Below are positions 14,586-23,160 of a stretch of 28,942 nucleotides of DNA, in pieces. Where the stretch lies: positions 1 to 28,942 of the forward strand of contig JBCDBL010000043.1 of NCBI GenBank assembly GCA_039183635.1, written 5' to 3'. The first letter of the stretch is position 1; each line of letters begins with the position of its first letter. Position numbers and translations under genes: made by a program. Source of the DNA: JBCDBL01 sp039183635 (GTDB taxonomy: Bacteria > Pseudomonadota > Alphaproteobacteria > Caulobacterales > Parvularculaceae). Under the pieces are notes generated by a model that saw nothing but the letters and a program-made list of their open reading frames with translations, searched no databases and was not told the DNA's origin.

Positions 14586-15653
14586 GTGGCGGCCAAACGC
14601 AAGATTGCAGCGGTTTTTTTCAATTTAGGCGGTCCGGACAGTCTTGAAGCCGTCCGACCGTTTTTGTTTAATCTGTTCAATGATAAAGCCATAATCGGGT
14701 TGCCTCAGCCGGCGCGCTGGCTTCTGGCGCGTTTAATATCGCAAACCCGTCAAACCGAAGCAAAAGCGAACTACGCTGAAATGGGCGGCAAATCGCCTTT
14801 GCTTGAATGGACCGATAAACAGGCTCTTGCGGTGGAAAGACGTTTGAACGCATCTTCGGAAGATGAATGGCGCGCCTTCACTGCGATGCGATATTGGAAG
14901 CCTTTTACTGAAGATGCAGTGGCCTGTGTAAAAGAATGGGGCGCCGACCTTGTCTGTCTTGCGCCTCTTTATCCGCAGTTCTCAACGACAACCACAGGAT
15001 CTTCGTTTGGCGCATGGCGCAAAGCGGCGTCCCGAGCGCATTTGGCGGCGCAAACGCGTTTTCTTTGCTGCTACCCGGAGCAAAAGTCATTTATCAAAGC
15101 CCATGCGGAGCAGTTGGCTTCAGCTATTCGCGGCGCTGATTTTTCAGAGCCGTATCGTGTTTTGTTTTCAGCCCATGGTTTGCCTGAAAAAGTCATTGAA
15201 GCTGGCGATCCCTATCAGTTCCAGGTCGAAAAAACGGTAGCGGGCGTGGTCGAAACACTGCGGACAGACTTCGACCTCAATATTGAGAATTTTGTTACAT
15301 GCTATCAAAGCAGGGTAGGACCGCTGAAATGGATCGGTCCTTCTACGGATGATGAAATTCGACGCGCCGCGAACGATGGCATGGGGATTGTTCTGACACC
15401 CATCGCCTTTGTATCGGAACATATCGAAACTCTGGTTGAGCTTGATATTGAGTACAAAGAACTGGCCGATGAGGCTGGCGTGGGCCGCTATGTTCGCGCC
15501 CCCGCGCTTGGATTGTCTGAAAGTTATATTGAGGCGCTGGCCGACATGCTGAACGCTATGGCCGAGCGGGATAAATCGACCGCCGGCGCCTGCGGCGAGA
15601 AGGTCTGCGGGGCGCGCTTTTCAAAATGCCCGATGGCGCTTAATACACCTTAA
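14586..15653 (+). CDS. hemH: Ferrochelatase
   Basis: HemH inserts iron into protoporphyrin IX to make haem. The 355-residue product has FFNLGGPDSLEAVRPFL at the N-terminus, LAPLYPQFSTTTTGS, the catalytic His in FSAHGLPEKV, and the acidic TPIAFVSEHIETLVELDIEY segment. The C-terminus has Cys336, Cys341 and Cys348 (ACGEKVCGARFSKC), plus a Cys pair in FLCCYPEQ. Such clusters recall the [2Fe-2S] ligands of some bacterial ferrochelatases. The start is GTG with GAGG 5 bases upstream; the overlapping ATG at 14584 is out of frame. Its stop overlaps the hemJ start (TAATG). Confidence 0.95.
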   Translation: MAAKRKIAAVFFNLGGPDSLEAVRPFLFNLFNDKAIIGLPQPARWLLARLISQTRQTEAKANYAEMGGKSPLLEWTDKQALAVERRLNASSEDEWRAFTAMRYWKPFTEDAVACVKEWGADLVCLAPLYPQFSTTTTGSSFGAWRKAASRAHLAAQTRFLCCYPEQKSFIKAHAEQLASAIRGADFSEPYRVLFSAHGLPEKVIEAGDPYQFQVEKTVAGVVETLRTDFDLNIENFVTCYQSRVGPLKWIGPSTDDEIRRAANDGMGIVLTPIAFVSEHIETLVELDIEYKELADEAGVGRYVRAPALGLSESYIEALADMLNAMAERDKSTAGACGEKVCGARFSKCPMALNTP

Positions 15654-16102
15654 TGCTTGACGCGATTGCGCCTTTTTATAACTGGATAAAAGTTCTCCAT
15701 ATTCTTGCGGTGATCGCATGGATGGCCGGGCTGATGTATCTGCCGCGTCTGTTCGTATATCACACCGGCGCAAAACCCGGCGGGGAGCTGTCCGAAACTT
15801 TGAAGGTTATGGAACGGCGGCTCCTGAAAGGCATTATGAATCCAGCTATGGTCGCTGTCTGGTTGTTTGGCGGCCTGTTGCTCGCCGTTCAGTGGAGCAA
15901 TTACGCCGCCAGCGCGTGGTTTGCGGTGAAGTTTGTATTCGTGGCCGCTATAACAGGGCTTCACCATTATTACGTTCGGATCCAAAAGGCTTTTGCCGAG
16001 GATCGCAACGTCCGAAGCGCAAAACACTATAAGATTTTAAATGAAGCGCCTTTTGTGTTTTTAATCGTGATTGTCATCATGGTCATCGTTAAGCCCTTTT
16101 AA
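15653..16102 (+). CDS. hemJ: HemJ-type protoporphyrinogen oxidase (CopD/UPF0093 family)
   Basis: HemJ oxidises protoporphyrinogen IX to protoporphyrin IX in the inner membrane, where HemG and HemY are absent. The 149-residue product has four predicted membrane segments. It carries the family's conserved His in VLHILAVIAWMAGLMYLPRLFVYH, the Lys-containing WFAVKFVFVAAITGLHHYY, and a final hydrophobic helix ending KPF. It overlaps hemH by one base (TAATG). Its order after hemE and hemH fits a haem operon, although the gene that makes the step between HemE and HemJ is not in the window. Confidence 0.93.
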   Translation: MLDAIAPFYNWIKVLHILAVIAWMAGLMYLPRLFVYHTGAKPGGELSETLKVMERRLLKGIMNPAMVAVWLFGGLLLAVQWSNYAASAWFAVKFVFVAAITGLHHYYVRIQKAFAEDRNVRSAKHYKILNEAPFVFLIVIVIMVIVKPF

Positions 16103-16117
16103 ACCGCTTAAGCGGTT
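16102..16117 (+). terminator. 16-bp palindrome after hemJ
   Basis: AACCGCTTAAGCGGTT is a perfect palindrome directly at the hemJ stop codon. In RNA it forms a 6-bp stem with a TTAA loop, but no T-run follows. It may mark the end of the haem operon. Confidence 0.35.
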
Positions 16118-16134
16118 ATATATCATAGTGAGTG

Positions 16135-16162
16135 TTGACGGCGGACCGCCCGCCAGTATAAC
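16135..16162 (+). promoter_or_regulatory. Sigma-70-type promoter of rho
   Basis: TTGACG (16135-16140) and TATAAC (16157-16162) are separated by 16 bases. Transcription would start near 16169, giving a leader of about 185 bases before the rho ATG. A long leader is usual for autoregulated rho genes. I see no leader peptide that I can support. Confidence 0.5.
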
Positions 16163-16353
16163 CCAATGCAACCTTCCAAAGATCGTTTCTAACCAGAGAC
16201 GCGGACCTCGCAGCGGTTCGACCAAAGCCATCAAGAACCGCCAGCAGCTATCGCCCCCTGAAAAGGCGCGGATAACAAGCGTCTCTTGAGAAGATCGCCC
16301 CCAATTAGATGTAAAAGCGGCCCGCCGCAGATAATGATTTAAAGGAATATCCA

Positions 16354-17625
16354 ATGTCGCAGCCTGAAATGACGCTGCAAGAGTTAAAAGCGAAGTCACC
16401 TACTGAGCTCCTGACATTTGCCGAGGAGCTGGAGGTGGAAAACGCCTCAGCCATGCGCAAACAGGACATGATGTTTGCGATCTTAAAAGAGCTTGCTGAG
16501 CAAGGCACAGAAATCACCGGCGGCGGGGTTCTTGAAGTTTTGCCGGACGGTTTTGGATTTTTGCGGTCCCCTGAAGCCAATTACCTGCCAGGTCCGGACG
16601 ATATCTACGTCAGCCCCTCTCAAATTCGCCGCTTCGCCTTGCGCACAGGGGACACCGTCAGCGGGCAAATTCGCAGCCCGAAAGACGGGGAGCGCTATTT
16701 CGCTCTTTTGAAGGTCAATACGATTAATTTCGAAGAACCGGAAAAAGCGCGCCACAAGGTGCATTTCGACAATCTAACGCCGCTTTATCCCGATGAACGG
16801 CTTAAAATGGAAGTCGACAAGGAAGACGCCAAAGACCGCAGCGCACGGGTTATCGACCTTGTCGCACCCCTGGGGAAAGGGCAGCGCGGTTTGATCGTGG
16901 CGCCGCCTCGCACAGGTAAGACGGTTCTTTTGCAGAACATCGCCCATTCGATTTCAGCAAACCATCCTGAATGCTATCTCATCGTCCTGTTGATCGATGA
17001 ACGTCCTGAAGAAGTGACGGACATGCAGCGTTCCGTCGATGGGGAGGTGATTTCCTCCACATTCGATGAGCCTGCCGCCCGCCACGTTCAAGTGGCGGAA
17101 ATGGTGATCGAGAAAGCCAAGCGGCTTGTGGAGCACAAGCGCGATGTGGTCATTCTTCTGGACTCAATTACGCGTCTGGGCCGGGCCTATAACACGGTGG
17201 TGCCTTCGTCCGGCAAGGTGTTGACGGGCGGCGTGGACGCCAATGCGCTGCAACGGCCGAAACGCTTTTTCGGCGCCGCGCGCAACATTGAAGAAGGCGG
17301 GTCCCTCACTATTATCGCAACGGCCTTGATCGACACCGGCTCCAAAATGGACGAGGTGATCTTTGAAGAATTTAAAGGCACCGGCAACTCGGAGCTTGTT
17401 CTGGACCGCAAGGTCGCCGACAAGCGTACGTTCCCGGCCATGGACATACAAAAATCCGGCACGCGGAAAGAAGACTTGCTGGTGCCGCCTGCAGAGCTTC
17501 AGAAAATGTATGTCTTGCGGCGGATCCTTTCGCCGATGGGATCGACCGACGCGATCGAGTTCCTTCTGGATAAGCTGCGGCAAACGAAAAACAATGCGGC
17601 GTTTTTCGATTCCATGAACACATAA
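16354..17625 (+). CDS. rho: Transcription termination factor Rho
   Basis: Rho is the hexameric RNA helicase that ends transcription. The 423-residue product has the N-terminal Rho helix bundle (1-50), the RNA-binding cold-shock-like domain with DGFGFLRS (65-72) and DDIYVSPSQIRRF (82-94), Walker A APPRTGKT (183-190), and the Q-loop/R-loop region with LIDERPEEVTDM and SGKVLTGGVD. It has no large insertion, so it is the standard short type. It follows hemJ in the same direction, as in many alphaproteobacteria. Confidence 0.98.
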   Translation: MSQPEMTLQELKAKSPTELLTFAEELEVENASAMRKQDMMFAILKELAEQGTEITGGGVLEVLPDGFGFLRSPEANYLPGPDDIYVSPSQIRRFALRTGDTVSGQIRSPKDGERYFALLKVNTINFEEPEKARHKVHFDNLTPLYPDERLKMEVDKEDAKDRSARVIDLVAPLGKGQRGLIVAPPRTGKTVLLQNIAHSISANHPECYLIVLLIDERPEEVTDMQRSVDGEVISSTFDEPAARHVQVAEMVIEKAKRLVEHKRDVVILLDSITRLGRAYNTVVPSSGKVLTGGVDANALQRPKRFFGAARNIEEGGSLTIIATALIDTGSKMDEVIFEEFKGTGNSELVLDRKVADKRTFPAMDIQKSGTRKEDLLVPPAELQKMYVLRRILSPMGSTDAIEFLLDKLRQTKNNAAFFDSMNT

Positions 17626-17680
17626 ACGACATCTCGTCCATGTTATAAGACGTTGAGTTCATCAAACGGGCGGATGCGTC

Positions 17681-18469
17681 ATGTACGGGGTTCTAAAGAC
17701 AGTAATTTTACCGCCAAGCGTGTTCATCACCTTATCGCTGATAACCATATCGGCGGCATTGGCGACCCGTGGCGCGCTCAGCCGCAAGTTCCTTATGGGG
17801 GCCGCTTTTTTTCTGGCCGCACTTTACGTCTCTTCGACACAGCTTGCCGCTGATCTGTTAATGCGCACCCTTGAGCCGGCCCCGTTGTCGGTCGAAGCCG
17901 CTAAGGGCGCTGAAGCCGTCGTCATACTTTCGGCAGGCGTACGCCGGTTCAACCCGGAATATGGCGGCCGCCTGGAAGCGGATTACATGACGACCATGCG
18001 GCTGCGGTATGGGGCGCATATTCATCGTTTGACCGGGGCGCCTATTCTTGTGACCGGTGGAAAGCCGCGCAACAGCACCGCTTCTATCGGCTGGACGATG
18101 CAACAGACCCTTGTCAGAGACTATGGCGTTGACGTTAAATGGGTGGAGGGTCGTGCAAAGAACACCCATGAAAACGCCCGGCTGACAGCCGATATTTTAT
18201 GCCCTCTCGGCGTGAGGGACATTATTCTTGTTACGGATGGCTGGCATATTCCAAGGGCGAAAGCTGAATTTGAGCGGTACGGGTTTACGGTGCGTTCCGG
18301 TGGAACGAACTTCACAAACAATCCTTTTAAAAGCCTTGAGCTGAGGGACGTTACGCCCTCCCACAAGGGGTTTTCGCGCATGCACTATGCGGTGCACGAA
18401 TGGCTGGGCCGTGTTTGGTATGGGCTAACCCACCAGGGCAAGACGGGCGTTTGTAAGCCGGGATCTTAG
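17681..18469 (+). CDS. YdcF/DUF218 family membrane protein
   Basis: The 262-residue product has two N-terminal membrane segments (about 9-28 and 36-54) and a DUF218 domain (about 80-245). Signatures are AVVILSAGVRRF, GAPILVTGGKP, a GRAKNTHENARLTADIL segment and IILVTDGWHIPRAKAEFERYGF. Members such as ElyC/YdcF affect envelope biogenesis, but the biochemical activity is poorly known. It is convergent with the gdpd gene 32 bases away. It belongs to a set of less conserved genes between rho and mnmE. Confidence 0.88.
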   Translation: MYGVLKTVILPPSVFITLSLITISAALATRGALSRKFLMGAAFFLAALYVSSTQLAADLLMRTLEPAPLSVEAAKGAEAVVILSAGVRRFNPEYGGRLEADYMTTMRLRYGAHIHRLTGAPILVTGGKPRNSTASIGWTMQQTLVRDYGVDVKWVEGRAKNTHENARLTADILCPLGVRDIILVTDGWHIPRAKAEFERYGFTVRSGGTNFTNNPFKSLELRDVTPSHKGFSRMHYAVHEWLGRVWYGLTHQGKTGVCKPGS

Positions 18470-18484
18470 CTCTTTTTCAAGGCT

Positions 18485-18505
18485 CTTTTGCGCGACAGGC
18501 TCTAG
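18485..18505 (-). repeat. Short copy of the TAGAGCGTGTC repeat
   Basis: The minus strand reads CTAGAGCCTGTCGCGCAAAAG, differing at three of 21 positions from the start of the repeat at 5392-5412. As in that copy, the opening TAG serves as the stop codon of the neighbouring gene. Only the first arm is present. Confidence 0.5.
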
Positions 18506-19461
18506 AGGCGTTTGAGGCCGCATACGGCCGCTTCTTTCTCGTAAGCGTCGCCGGCGATCGCCTTGAAAGCGGACAGCGGAACATCCGTTGCAAGTATATC
18601 CACGCCACGCGACACGATTTCAGCGTATCGCGTATAGTCGCCTGATCGGGCGATTTGGGCGTCAATGCTCCGGGAAGGCGGGCCAAGGGTTCCAAAAATA
18701 GCGGGACGATCGCGTTCTTCGAGTTTTTCAAACAGATACGGGCGGGGTCTTTGGTTGCCCGTCCAGGCGAGAATGCGGGACGGCGGCAAGCCAGCTTCAA
18801 TCGCTTCTTCATAGTCTTGAAGCGTATCAACGGATACGGACAAAACGGCGCTTCGATCCAGGCGGGACAACTTTCGGGCCTGGCCTATACTGTAGGAGAT
18901 GTAGATGACGCGGTCTTCTGCGCCCGCTGTTTTGACGGTTTCAACGACGTCTTCGTATCGGGCCGAGCGTTTGATGTCGAGTTGGAAGACGGTGCGCCCT
19001 TCGGCCCAGGCGAGGGCTTCGCCGAGCGTTGGTATGCGTTCGTCCGTCTTGCGTCCGTCTGCATCCTTTAAATAAAGCGATGCGAGCTCATCCCAGTTTT
19101 TTTCCGCGGCTATGCCGGAACCGGTCGTTGTGCGGTCGAGCGTATCGTCGTGGAGGAGAAACAAAACGCCGTCGCGCGATGCGGCGACGTCAACCTCAAG
19201 GATGGCCGGTGCGCCGCCAAGCGTCGCTTCGAAGGCCGCTAAACTGTTTTCCGGCCGTCCGGGGCCGGGACCGCCGCGATGGGCGCTGATCATGGCGATG
19301 TCATTTTTTTCCAGACAAGAAATAAGACCGTGAACGCCGCGCGGGTGGTTCACGGTCCAGCTCCCGGACGCGCCCGGTTCCGGCGCTTTACCTTTATCGC
19401 CGCAGGCGGCCAGGACGAGAGCGGCGCCGATAATGAATGACGTTGCGAAAAAGCGTGACAT
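18502..19461 (-). CDS. Glycerophosphodiester phosphodiesterase family lipoprotein
   Basis: The family hydrolyses glycerophosphodiesters to glycerol-3-phosphate and an alcohol. The 319-residue product starts with a lipoprotein signal (FFATSFIIGAALVLAAC, lipidated Cys20), so it is probably membrane-anchored in the periplasm. The GDPD domain (about 55-315) has ISAHRGG (His61, Arg62), PENSLAAF (Glu71), ILEVDVAASRDGVLFLLHDDTLDRTT (Glu89, Asp91, His104) and FQLDIK. I chose the start at 19461 because AGGA lies 7 bases upstream and the lipobox then sits at the right distance; an open frame continues to 19530. The TAG stop is shared with a short repeat. Confidence 0.9.
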   Translation of the reverse strand: MSRFFATSFIIGAALVLAACGDKGKAPEPGASGSWTVNHPRGVHGLISCLEKNDIAMISAHRGGPGPGRPENSLAAFEATLGGAPAILEVDVAASRDGVLFLLHDDTLDRTTTGSGIAAEKNWDELASLYLKDADGRKTDERIPTLGEALAWAEGRTVFQLDIKRSARYEDVVETVKTAGAEDRVIYISYSIGQARKLSRLDRSAVLSVSVDTLQDYEEAIEAGLPPSRILAWTGNQRPRPYLFEKLEERDRPAIFGTLGPPSRSIDAQIARSGDYTRYAEIVSRGVDILATDVPLSAFKAIAGDAYEKEAAVCGLKRL

Positions 19462-19486
19462 GGGCGCGTCCTGTTGGCGTTCGCGT

Positions 19487-20464
19487 TTAGGGAAGAAGAA
19501 TTGTAGCGCCCGTGGTTTTCCGCGCTTCAAGATCGCGATGGGCGCGGGCGGCGTCCTTCAAGGAGTGACGCTGATCGATGTTTATCTTGACCCGGCCGGC
19601 GCCAATTTCCGCAAACAGATCATCGGCGGCCGCTTTGAGATCTTCGGCGGCGCTGACATAGGTGAATAAGGTCGGCCGTGTGGCGAACAGCGATCCGCGC
19701 GTGGACAAATCCAGCAAATCGAGCTTCGGCGGTGGGCCGGAAGCGTTGCCGTAGGAGACAAGCATGCCTCTGGGGCAAAGGGAATCAAGGGACGCGGTGA
19801 ATGTCGCGGCGCCGACGCTGTCGTAGACGACGGGCGCGCCGAGCCCATCGGTGAGGGCTTTTACCTGTTCTGCGATATTGACGGTTTCGCTGCGCACGAT
19901 GACGGCCTCGCAGCCATGGGCCCGGGCGAGGGCGGCTTTTTCCTCAGTTCCTGCAACGCCGATAACCCTGGCGCCGAGGCCCGACGCCCACTGACAAAGA
20001 ATAAGCCCGACCCCGCCAGCTGCGGCATGGACCACAATGGTTTGTCCGGCTTTAACGGGATAAACGCTTTTTATAAGCATGTGCGCTGTCATGCCTTTTA
20101 ACAGGGCCGCCGCGGCTATTTCGTCAGAAATATGCTCCGGAAGTTTTACAAGGCTTGCGGCGGGAGCGTTCCGTATTTCTGCATAGGCGCCAAGGCCGCC
20201 CGTGGCCGTCGCCACCCTGTCGCCGGGGGTAAAATCACCCACATTCTCGCCGACCGTTTCGACGACGCCGGCGCTTTCAAGACCTATAACTGCGGGCAAT
20301 GGGACAGGGTAAAGCCCGGTGCGATGATAAACATCGATGAAATTAAGACCTATGGCGGTGTTGCGTATGCGGACGTCATCAGGCCCTAAATCGGGTAGGT
20401 CCCAATTGCGCCATTTTAGTGTTTCGGGCCCGCCATGCTCGCCAATGACAATTGCGCCGGCCAT
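19487..20464 (-). CDS. Quinone oxidoreductase (zinc-independent MDR family)
   Basis: The 325-residue product matches NADPH:quinone reductases of the medium-chain dehydrogenase superfamily. Seen are GLNFIDVYHRTGLYPVPLPAVIGLESAGVVETVG, the GDRVA segment, and the nucleotide-binding VHAAAGGVGLILCQWA (about 145-160). The catalytic and structural zinc Cys sets of alcohol dehydrogenases are absent. It would reduce quinones or related electrophiles with NADPH in the cytoplasm. It starts 15 bases after the dienelactone hydrolase gene ends, so the two are probably co-transcribed. Confidence 0.92.
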   Translation of the reverse strand: MAGAIVIGEHGGPETLKWRNWDLPDLGPDDVRIRNTAIGLNFIDVYHRTGLYPVPLPAVIGLESAGVVETVGENVGDFTPGDRVATATGGLGAYAEIRNAPAASLVKLPEHISDEIAAAALLKGMTAHMLIKSVYPVKAGQTIVVHAAAGGVGLILCQWASGLGARVIGVAGTEEKAALARAHGCEAVIVRSETVNIAEQVKALTDGLGAPVVYDSVGAATFTASLDSLCPRGMLVSYGNASGPPPKLDLLDLSTRGSLFATRPTLFTYVSAAEDLKAAADDLFAEIGAGRVKINIDQRHSLKDAARAHRDLEARKTTGATILLP

Positions 20465-20479
20465 GATCTTGGACCCCGC

Positions 20480-21181
20480 TTAACCGAGATGTTCTTTAAA
20501 GAACGCCTTGGTGCGTCCATCGGCGAGGGCGGCGTCCTCCGGGTGGTAATGGGCCGGGTCGTCGGAGCGGGCAAAAGCATGGTCGCGTCCTGGATAGGAA
20601 TAGACCGTGACGTCACGTGCGTCGGCGAGGGTGGTTTTCACTTTTTCTTGCGCATCCTTGGGCACAAAACCGTCTTCTTCTGCATAATGAAGAAGCAGGG
20701 GCGCTGAAATCTTGTCGGCGTCCTTCAGATGGTTTTCGATACCGACGCCGTAATAGCCGACCGTCCCGTCGCTGTCGGTGCGGGCCGCTGTCAGATACGC
20801 CAGAAGGCCGCCCAGGCAATACCCGACGGCGCCGACTTTTCCGGTGGCGCCGTCGATCCCACGCAGGTGGGCGATGGCGGCGGAAATATCTTTTACGCCG
20901 GCGTCGACGTCGAACTTCTGATAAAGCTCCAGGGCTTTATTCCATTCCGCTTCGACGGACGGGTTTAGAGACAAGCCGGGTTCGAGACGCCAGAACAGGT
21001 CCGGAACGAGGGCGATGTATCCTTCGGCGGCGTAAGCATCGGCGAGCGTTTTCAAGAACGGGTTTACGCCAAAAATCTCCTGGATAATGACGATGCCGGG
21101 ACCTGTCCCGCCTGCAGGCGTTGAAAGGTATCCCTCGAACGCGCCATCGGCGCCGGAAATCGAAACCATTTGTCCGCTCAT
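20480..21181 (-). CDS. Dienelactone hydrolase family protein
   Basis: The 233-residue alpha/beta hydrolase has the dienelactone hydrolase triad: Cys122 in GYCLGG, Asp170 in AEEDGFV and His201 in GRDHAF. The helper Glu lies in IIQEIFGVN (about 35). Family members open the lactone ring in chloroaromatic breakdown, but many chromosomal members have other ester substrates, so the natural substrate is unknown. I chose the ATG at 21181, since AAGGAG sits 8 bases upstream; a GTG at 21187 would be too close to it. It is divergent from the DUF6489 gene. Confidence 0.9.
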   Translation of the reverse strand: MSGQMVSISGADGAFEGYLSTPAGGTGPGIVIIQEIFGVNPFLKTLADAYAAEGYIALVPDLFWRLEPGLSLNPSVEAEWNKALELYQKFDVDAGVKDISAAIAHLRGIDGATGKVGAVGYCLGGLLAYLTAARTDSDGTVGYYGVGIENHLKDADKISAPLLLHYAEEDGFVPKDAQEKVKTTLADARDVTVYSYPGRDHAFARSDDPAHYHPEDAALADGRTKAFFKEHLG

Positions 21182-21308
21182 TGTCACCGCTCCTTTGATT
21201 TTAAGACGTTCGGCGAGACCCTATGCGCGGGCCCTGGCGAATGCAATGGCGTTTGAAGCGGGGAGGGGATAGAACGGGATGGAACGAAAAAACTGAAAAA
21301 GGCGCGAT

Positions 21309-21554
21309 ATGAAAATCACCGTAGATATCGATTGCACACCCGCCGAAGCCCGGGCGTTTTTTGGGTTGCCGGATTTCGAGCCCATGCAAAAAGCTGTTCT
21401 TGATGAGTTAGAGCCCAAGATCAAAGAAAATATGGCGGCGATGGTCGACCCTGAAGGTCTTGTGAAAACGTGGTTCTCCCTGGGCGGTCAAAGCTTCGAC
21501 CAGTTTCAAAAGATGATGGCGGCGACGATGGCGCAGCCGGGCCAGAAGAAGTAA
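21309..21554 (+). CDS. DUF6489 family protein
   Basis: The 81-residue product starts KITVDIDCTPAEARAFFGLPDFEPMQ, the typical opening of this small alphaproteobacterial family. The rest is mainly helical with KTWFSLGGQSFDQFQKMMAATM. No membrane segment or catalytic motif is seen, and no function is known. It is divergent from the dienelactone hydrolase gene and lies 123 bases ahead of mnmE in the same direction. Confidence 0.82.
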   Translation: MKITVDIDCTPAEARAFFGLPDFEPMQKAVLDELEPKIKENMAAMVDPEGLVKTWFSLGGQSFDQFQKMMAATMAQPGQKK

Positions 21555-21677
21555 AACCTTAAGCAGTTTTGCGATTCATAGAACCGTAAAAACGCTCAAA
21601 GGGTTTTGTTTTCATGCGCATTTTGCACCTAAAACCGCTTGTCGCTCTTGTGAATGCGCGCTGGTAAACAAAGACGA

Positions 21678-23024
21678 ATGGTTTCCTCCGCAGACGATAC
21701 GATTTTCGCCCTGTCTTCCGGGGCGGGCCGGGCCGGCGTCGCCGTGTTTCGAATTTCCGGGCGGTCTGCTGCGGCGGCTGCAAAGCGGTTATGCGGCCAA
21801 GATCTGACGCCGCGATATGCAACGTATACGTCTTTTTTCAACCCGATTGACGGCGCTTTGATCGACAAGGGCCTCGCCTTGTATTTCAAGGCGCCGGCGA
21901 GTTTTACCGGGGAAGATGTTGTCGAGGTTCATCTCCACGGCGGGCGGGCCGTTGCAGAAGCGTTTGTCGGCGCCTGTCTTGAGGGCCTGAAACTTCGTCC
22001 GGCCGAGGCGGGAGAGTTTACCGAACGGGCGTTTCGCGCCGGCAAGCTTGACTTGTCCGAGGCGGAGGGGCTCGCCGATCTTATCGATGCTGAAACAGAC
22101 GCCCAGCGGCGCCAGGCGCTGCGGCAGATGGATGGGGCGCTGTCGACGCTGTGTGAAGGATGGCGGTCGCGGCTTGTGGCGGCGCTGGCCTATCTTGAGG
22201 CGGCGATCGATTTTCCTGACGAAGATGACATTCCGGGCGAAATCGCCGCCAAATCCGCCCCTGAAATCCGTGCGTTAGCTGAAGAGCTTCAGGGGTTTCT
22301 TGATGACGATGGCCGGGGCGAGCGTCTGCGCGAAGGGGTATCCGTCGCCCTCCTGGGCGCGCCGAATGCGGGCAAGTCAAGCTTGCTCAATCGCCTTGCG
22401 GGGACGGAAGCGGCGATCGTGTCCGAGACGCCGGGAACCACGCGGGATGTTGTGGAGGTGCGGCTCGACCTTGGCGGCGTTCCGGCGATGGTCGCCGATA
22501 CGGCCGGCCTTCGGGATGCCCCGGGCGATGCTGTGGAGGCGGAGGGAATGCGGCGCGCGGCGGCGCGGGCGCGGGACGCGGATATTCGCATCCTGGTGCT
22601 CGATGGGACGGCTTCTGCGCCCTCCGCGCCAGACTGGTTAAGGCCGGGTGATTTCATCGTGCGCAACAAGGCGGATCTCAAGGCCTTTACATCCTCGATG
22701 GAGAGCGTTGAAGCCGTTGAAACGCTTAACGTTTCAGCGATAACCGGCGCGGGGCTTGAGGCGTTTATTAACGCCCTTGGCGCCGCAGTCGCCGATCGGT
22801 TCGGCGTCTCGGATGCGCCGCTTATCACAAGGGCCCGGCATCGGGCGGCCGCCGAGGCGGCGTGTGATGCGCTGCGGCGCGCGGAGACGGCGTTGGCGGC
22901 GGGACCGGAGCTTGCCGCGGAGGATGTGCGCCTTGCGGCTCGGGCGCTCGGCCGGATTTCGGGCCGTGTGGATGTGGAGGATGTGCTTGGCGCGATTTTC
23001 TCCTCATTCTGTGTTGGAAAATAG
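21678..23024 (+). CDS. mnmE: tRNA modification GTPase MnmE
   Basis: With MnmG, MnmE builds the 5-(carboxymethyl)aminomethyl group on U34 of tRNAs. The 448-residue product has the folate-binding N-terminal domain (DTIFALSSG, GEDVVEVHLHGG, AGEFTERAFRAGKLDLSEAEGL). The inserted G domain has GAPNAGKS (227-234), GTTRD (253-257), DTAGLRD (274-280) and NKADL, and the C-terminal FCVGK provides the essential Cys446. I chose the ATG at 21678 because it gives the family's short N-terminus; an ATG at 21654 adds 8 unmatched residues. A parS site overlaps the stop codon. Confidence 0.96.
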   Translation: MVSSADDTIFALSSGAGRAGVAVFRISGRSAAAAAKRLCGQDLTPRYATYTSFFNPIDGALIDKGLALYFKAPASFTGEDVVEVHLHGGRAVAEAFVGACLEGLKLRPAEAGEFTERAFRAGKLDLSEAEGLADLIDAETDAQRRQALRQMDGALSTLCEGWRSRLVAALAYLEAAIDFPDEDDIPGEIAAKSAPEIRALAEELQGFLDDDGRGERLREGVSVALLGAPNAGKSSLLNRLAGTEAAIVSETPGTTRDVVEVRLDLGGVPAMVADTAGLRDAPGDAVEAEGMRRAAARARDADIRILVLDGTASAPSAPDWLRPGDFIVRNKADLKAFTSSMESVEAVETLNVSAITGAGLEAFINALGAAVADRFGVSDAPLITRARHRAAAEAACDALRRAETALAAGPELAAEDVRLAARALGRISGRVDVEDVLGAIFSSFCVGK

Positions 23025-23041
23025 CGTTTCACGTGAAACGC
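23024..23041. other. parS: parS site 1 at the mnmE stop
   Basis: An 18-bp perfect palindrome with the canonical ParB-binding core GTTTCACGTGAAAC (23026-23039). It begins at the last base of the mnmE stop codon and is followed by CTTTTT, so it could also act as a short hairpin terminator. Confidence 0.92.
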
Positions 23042-23160
23042 CTTTTTCGCTCCCGAACCCTTGGTTCTTCAGGGCTTGAAGCGTATATCAGCCGACAGAG
23101 CGGATTGCAGGCGAAGCGGATCACCGGTTCATCGCCCACGGGTCTGCTCAAACAAGGACT

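Noticed and set aside
16163..16353. Leader peptide or small gene before rho
   Set aside because: No start with a ribosome site and no recognisable peptide; the region is best treated as untranslated leader.
22289..23032. Ser/Arg/Ala-rich minus-strand frame opposite mnmE
   Set aside because: It is low-complexity composition caused by high GC, antisense to mnmE.
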